Assembly: GCA_964565715.1 (NCBI GenBank) | Contig: CAZMGG010000161.1 | Span: 1-12,025, forward strand | Direction of reading: 5' to 3' | Origin: CAZMGG01 sp964565715 | GTDB lineage: Bacteria > Planctomycetota > UBA1135 > UBA2386 | Length of the DNA: 12,025 nt | Part shown: positions 8,268-12,025 of the stretch, piece after piece | Numbering within the stretch: position 1 is the first letter of the stretch | Layout of the letters: each line of letters begins with the position of its first letter | The notes under the pieces: model-generated | What the model was told of the DNA's origin: nothing | Databases searched by the model: none | Seen by the model: only the letters and a program-made list of their open reading frames with translations | Made by a program: the position numbers and the translations under genes

Positions 8268-9449
8268 ATGCTGTGCTGGGTCCTCGCCGTGCTCACCGCG
8301 CTGCCGACGCCGCAGGAAGCGCCGGCGCCGGCTTCCCCGGCCCTGCCGTCGAGCGGCCCGGCCGCCGGCTGGCAGCTCGACGAGGCCACCCACCGCGCCC
8401 TCGACGCCGCCGCCGGCCGCGGCCTGCAGTGGCTCGCCGAACGGCAGCTGCCGACCGGCGCCTTCGTCGGCGTCGTCGGCCACAAGCAGGGCGACGGCTA
8501 CCACGAACTCGACATCGCCCGATCGGTGCCGGACCAGCGCCGCGAGGGGGCGGGCCACCTCGGCGTCGCGGCGCTGTGCGGCATGGCGTTCCTCGCCGGC
8601 GGCCATCTGCCGGACCGCGGCCCGCACCAGGCCACCGTGCAGCGCACCGTCGACTACATCCTGGCGCACGGCCGCGAGAACGGCTTCCTCACCGACAGCG
8701 GCACGCGGATGTACAGCCACGCCTTCGCCACGCTGTTCCTGGCCGAGGCCTACGGCATGGCCGGCCGCGGCCGCGGGCCGGCGCGGCCTGGGGAGGGCTT
8801 CCAGGGTGACGCGGTCAAGCTGGCGCTCGAACGCGCCGTGCACCTGATCGTCGACTGCCAGAACGTCCACGGCGGCTGGCGCTACAACCCCTTCGACCGC
8901 GAACTGGACCTGTCGGTGACGGTCTGCCAGGTGCAGGCCCTGCGGGCGGCCAGGAACATCGGCATCCAGGTGCCGCACGAGACCATCGAGCGGGCGGTGG
9001 CCTACGTGCAGGCGAGCCGCACCCCGCGCGGCCGCGACCGCGGCCTCTACTACTACAAGATCCACGGCCGCGGCGCGTTCGACAAGAATCGCGAGTTCGC
9101 GATCAACGCCGCGGCGGTCACCTGCCTGCATTCGGCGGGGATCTACGACCCCGAGCAGACCGACCCGGCCCTGGAGTTCCTGCTGAAGGAGTACGGCCCG
9201 ATCGCCGACTACTACGGCCAGCACTACTACTTCTGGTACGGCAACTACTACGCCTGCCAGGCCCTGTTCCAGGCCGGCGGCGACCGCTTCCGCACCTACT
9301 ACGCGGCGCTGAGCCGCGACCTGCTGGCCATGCAGCGGGAGGACGGCAGCTGGCCGAACCGGGTCGGCCCCGGGGACGAGTTCTCCACCGCGGTGGCCTG
9401 CCTGCTGCTGCAGCTCCCCAAGCAGTACCTGCCCATCTTCCAGCGGTAG
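8268..9449 (+). CDS. Exported prenyltransferase/squalene-oxidase repeat protein
   Basis: The 393-residue product begins with a short hydrophobic signal (MLCWVLAVLTAL) and a Pro/Ala linker. An alpha/alpha-barrel-type repeat domain of the squalene cyclase/prenyltransferase fold follows. Repeat motifs are GLQWLAERQLPTGAF near residues 52-66, CQNVHGGWRYNP near 196-208 followed by the family-typical DLSVTVCQVQALRAARN, and MQREDGSWP near 355-363. The DxDD acid motif of true squalene-hopene cyclases is not seen, and the protein is much shorter than those enzymes (about 630 residues). It therefore probably uses the fold for another, unknown role, as in many planctomycete paralogues. The Tyr-rich stretch YYGQHYYFWYGNYY (about residues 321-334) is part of a repeat helix. 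The start lacks a Shine-Dalgarno and may be leaderless. It is divergent from the Tat oxidoreductase gene. Confidence 0.88.
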   Translation: MLCWVLAVLTALPTPQEAPAPASPALPSSGPAAGWQLDEATHRALDAAAGRGLQWLAERQLPTGAFVGVVGHKQGDGYHELDIARSVPDQRREGAGHLGVAALCGMAFLAGGHLPDRGPHQATVQRTVDYILAHGRENGFLTDSGTRMYSHAFATLFLAEAYGMAGRGRGPARPGEGFQGDAVKLALERAVHLIVDCQNVHGGWRYNPFDRELDLSVTVCQVQALRAARNIGIQVPHETIERAVAYVQASRTPRGRDRGLYYYKIHGRGAFDKNREFAINAAAVTCLHSAGIYDPEQTDPALEFLLKEYGPIADYYGQHYYFWYGNYYACQALFQAGGDRFRTYYAALSRDLLAMQREDGSWPNRVGPGDEFSTAVACLLLQLPKQYLPIFQR

Positions 9450-9665
9450 AGGGGCCCCAGGAGCGCGTTGGCGCTTGATTCCGGCGGGGGCGGTGCCCAG
9501 GATTGGGCCCCGGTCACCCGAGCGCCTGCGCGCTCCCCCACGGTCAGGCTCACGGTCAGGGCTGGCGCCGGTTCCGGGCATCGTCCGGTCCGGGCCGCCA
9601 GCCACCGGGGCATGCCTCGGTCAGGGCTTCCTTCGGTCATCAGAGCTTCCTTCGGTCAGAGGAAC
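9450..9665. repeat. Intergenic spacer with CGGTCA repeats
   Basis: These 216 bp between two plus-strand genes contain six copies of CGGTCA, starting at 9511, 9541, 9553, 9618, 9634 and 9653. Part is a 12-bp tandem pair beginning CACGGTCAGG (9539-9550, 9551-9562). Part is a 19-bp tandem pair (9621-9639, 9640-9658; 18 of 19 identical) with core GCTTCCTTCGGTCA. Small GC hairpins without T-runs follow the upstream gene (AGCGC/GCGCT at 9462-9475; GAGCGC/GCGCTC at 9520-9535). The last CGGTCA ends 7 nt before the next ATG and abuts its GAGG Shine-Dalgarno. The spacer is open in the frame of the downstream gene but reads as low-complexity Gly/Ala/Arg without family resemblance, so I consider it non-coding. 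Confidence 0.6.
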
Positions 9666-10873
9666 ATGTCGAACTCCTGTCTGCGCGTCACTCTCGTCGC
9701 CGCCGTCTTCGCTGCCGTCGCAGCGGCCCAGCGCGACCTCCAGTCCCCCACCCAGCGCCTGCCCGCCCCGTCGCCGTACCTGGTCGAGGACCAGGCGGGA
9801 GCCGGCGGCGTANNNNNNNNNNNNNNNNNNNNNNNNNNNNNNNNNNNNNNNNNNNNNNNNNNNNNNNNNNNNNNNNNNNNNNNNNNNNNNNNNNNNNNNN
9901 NNNNNNNNNNNNCCGGCGGCGTACCGGCCAGCGCCTCGCTGCCGACCCTGCTGGACGCCGATGCCGGCGTGGTCGGCACCGGCACCAGCGGCGTCCGCTA
10001 CCAGGAGCCGGACTACAGCCTGCGCGGGCTGTTCCAGCAGCACCACGGCGACTTCCTGCTCAAGCGGCAGCGGTTCGACCCGCTGATCGAGGTGAAGGGC
10101 CAGCTCTTCCCCAACGCCGCCATCAACCACGAGCCCGGCCGCTTCCACCTGCTGCGCGGCACGTTCGACGCCGACCTGCCGATGATGGTGTCGACCGACG
10201 GCTACCTGCTGACGGGCCTGCGGCTCGACGCGCGGCGCTACCAGTTCAAGAACAACCCCGTCCTCAACGACGAGACGCTCTACCAGACCGGCATCAAGCT
10301 CGGCTTCGGCGCGTTCATCGACGACAACGTGCTGCTGGAGATGTCGGTGGAGCCGACGCTGTTCTCGGACCTGGACGGCACCGTCCACGGCAAGGACCTC
10401 GACTTCCCGGCGCGCGGCCTGTTCACCTGGCGCAGCGGCGACGACCTCTTCTTCAAGCTCGGCGCCCGCTACAACGAGGTCTACCGCGACGCCAACATCC
10501 TGCCCCTGGTCGGGGTGTCGTACATGCTGTCGCCGGAGTTCCGCTTCGACCTGATGCTGCCGGAGTCGGCGGAGATCTCCTGGTGGCCGGATCCGGGCCT
10601 CGGCTTCCTGCTCGGCGTCGACGTGCAGGGCGCCCAGTACCACGTCCGCACCAGCCAGGCGCTGGGCAACCAGCGCGACGACGTGCAGGTGCAGGAGGTG
10701 CTGACCTACTTCGGCGTGATGGCGCGGCCGTCGGACGCCTTCTCGCTGTTCGGCCGGGTCGGGCTGGCGGTGGCCGGCGACTACAAGCTGACCAACGGCG
10801 CGGCCGGCACCAACTTCGTCGAGGGCGCGCTGGACACCGGCGTCTTCTTCGAGGTCGGCATGGGCTTCGACTT

Positions 10874-10877
<4 letters not shown>
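9666..10877 (+). CDS. Outer-membrane beta-barrel-like protein, interrupted by N gap
   Basis: The product is 403 residues as given, 34 of them unknown. It starts with a signal peptide (MSNSCLRVTLVAAVFAAVAAA, cleavage probably before Q22); the start is preceded by GAGG at 4 nt spacing. After a Pro-rich linker and the gap, the rest shows alternating polar/hydrophobic strands with aromatic ends, for example GYLLTGLRLDARRYQF, KLGFGAFIDDNVLLEMSVEP, LFFKLGARYNEVY, and ends FFEVGMGFDF. A terminal Phe is the usual recognition signal for outer-membrane barrel assembly. It resembles the DUF6268-type barrel group, but I could not check this. The function, pore or structural, is unknown. The reading frame is the same on both sides of the gap. 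Its stop codon overlaps that of aspS on the other strand. Confidence 0.8.
9813..9912. other. Assembly gap of 100 N
   Basis: The run is exactly 100 unknown bases, a common placeholder length. Both edges carry the same 11 bases, CCGGCGGCGTA (9802-9812 and 9913-9923), which suggests two contig ends that overlap rather than a true 100-bp insertion. Confidence 0.97.

Positions 10878-12025
<1,148 letters not shown>

Noticed and set aside
9468..9665. In-frame upstream extension of the barrel protein
   Set aside because: Low-complexity and repeat-derived; it would place the clear signal peptide internally, and the ATG at 9666 has its own GAGG.

Overview
The window is high-GC bacterial DNA. Gene content points to a planctomycete, probably of the uncultured or marine high-GC lineages: a Tat-exported Gfo/Idh/MocA oxidoreductase, an exported squalene-cyclase-repeat protein, a nucleoside:H+ symporter-type MFS protein, and a secreted protein with a Gly/Pro/Leu-rich C-terminal beta domain of the kind I associate with that group. 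The run of exactly 100 N at 9813-9912 suggests a draft or metagenome scaffold. Taxonomy is inferred from family content only.

Layout. Positions 1-4188, minus strand, form a tight three-gene unit, nrdR - ATP-cone protein - smc. nrdR overlaps the next gene by 29 bp, and 24 bp separate that gene from smc, which runs off the left edge before its C-terminal ATPase half. Upstream of nrdR lies a perfect TTGACA -35 box followed by a near-consensus NrdR box, which suggests autoregulation. Positions 4312-8146, also minus strand, hold an MFS transporter, a secreted protein and a Tat-exported oxidoreductase. They are separated by 70-90 bp gaps that contain strong inverted repeats. A 121-bp divergent intergenic region then leads to two plus-strand genes for cell-envelope or exported proteins: the cyclase-repeat protein (8268-9449) and a beta-barrel-like outer-membrane protein (9666-10877, broken by the N gap). 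Between these two genes is a 216-bp spacer rich in CGGTCA repeats. At the right edge, on the minus strand, is the C-terminal part of aspartyl-tRNA synthetase. It converges tail-to-tail with the barrel gene, and their stop codons share one CTAG.

How they fit together. nrdR and smc link dNTP-supply control with chromosome handling, and the small ATP-cone protein between them is the least understood member. The oxidoreductase, transporter and secreted proteins look like exported or surface metabolism, but no shared pathway can be shown. I see no tRNA, rRNA, CRISPR array, transposase or integrase. The most interesting items are the nrdR promoter/operator, the orphan ATP-cone protein, the CGGTCA array, and evidence that the N gap may not be a real gap.
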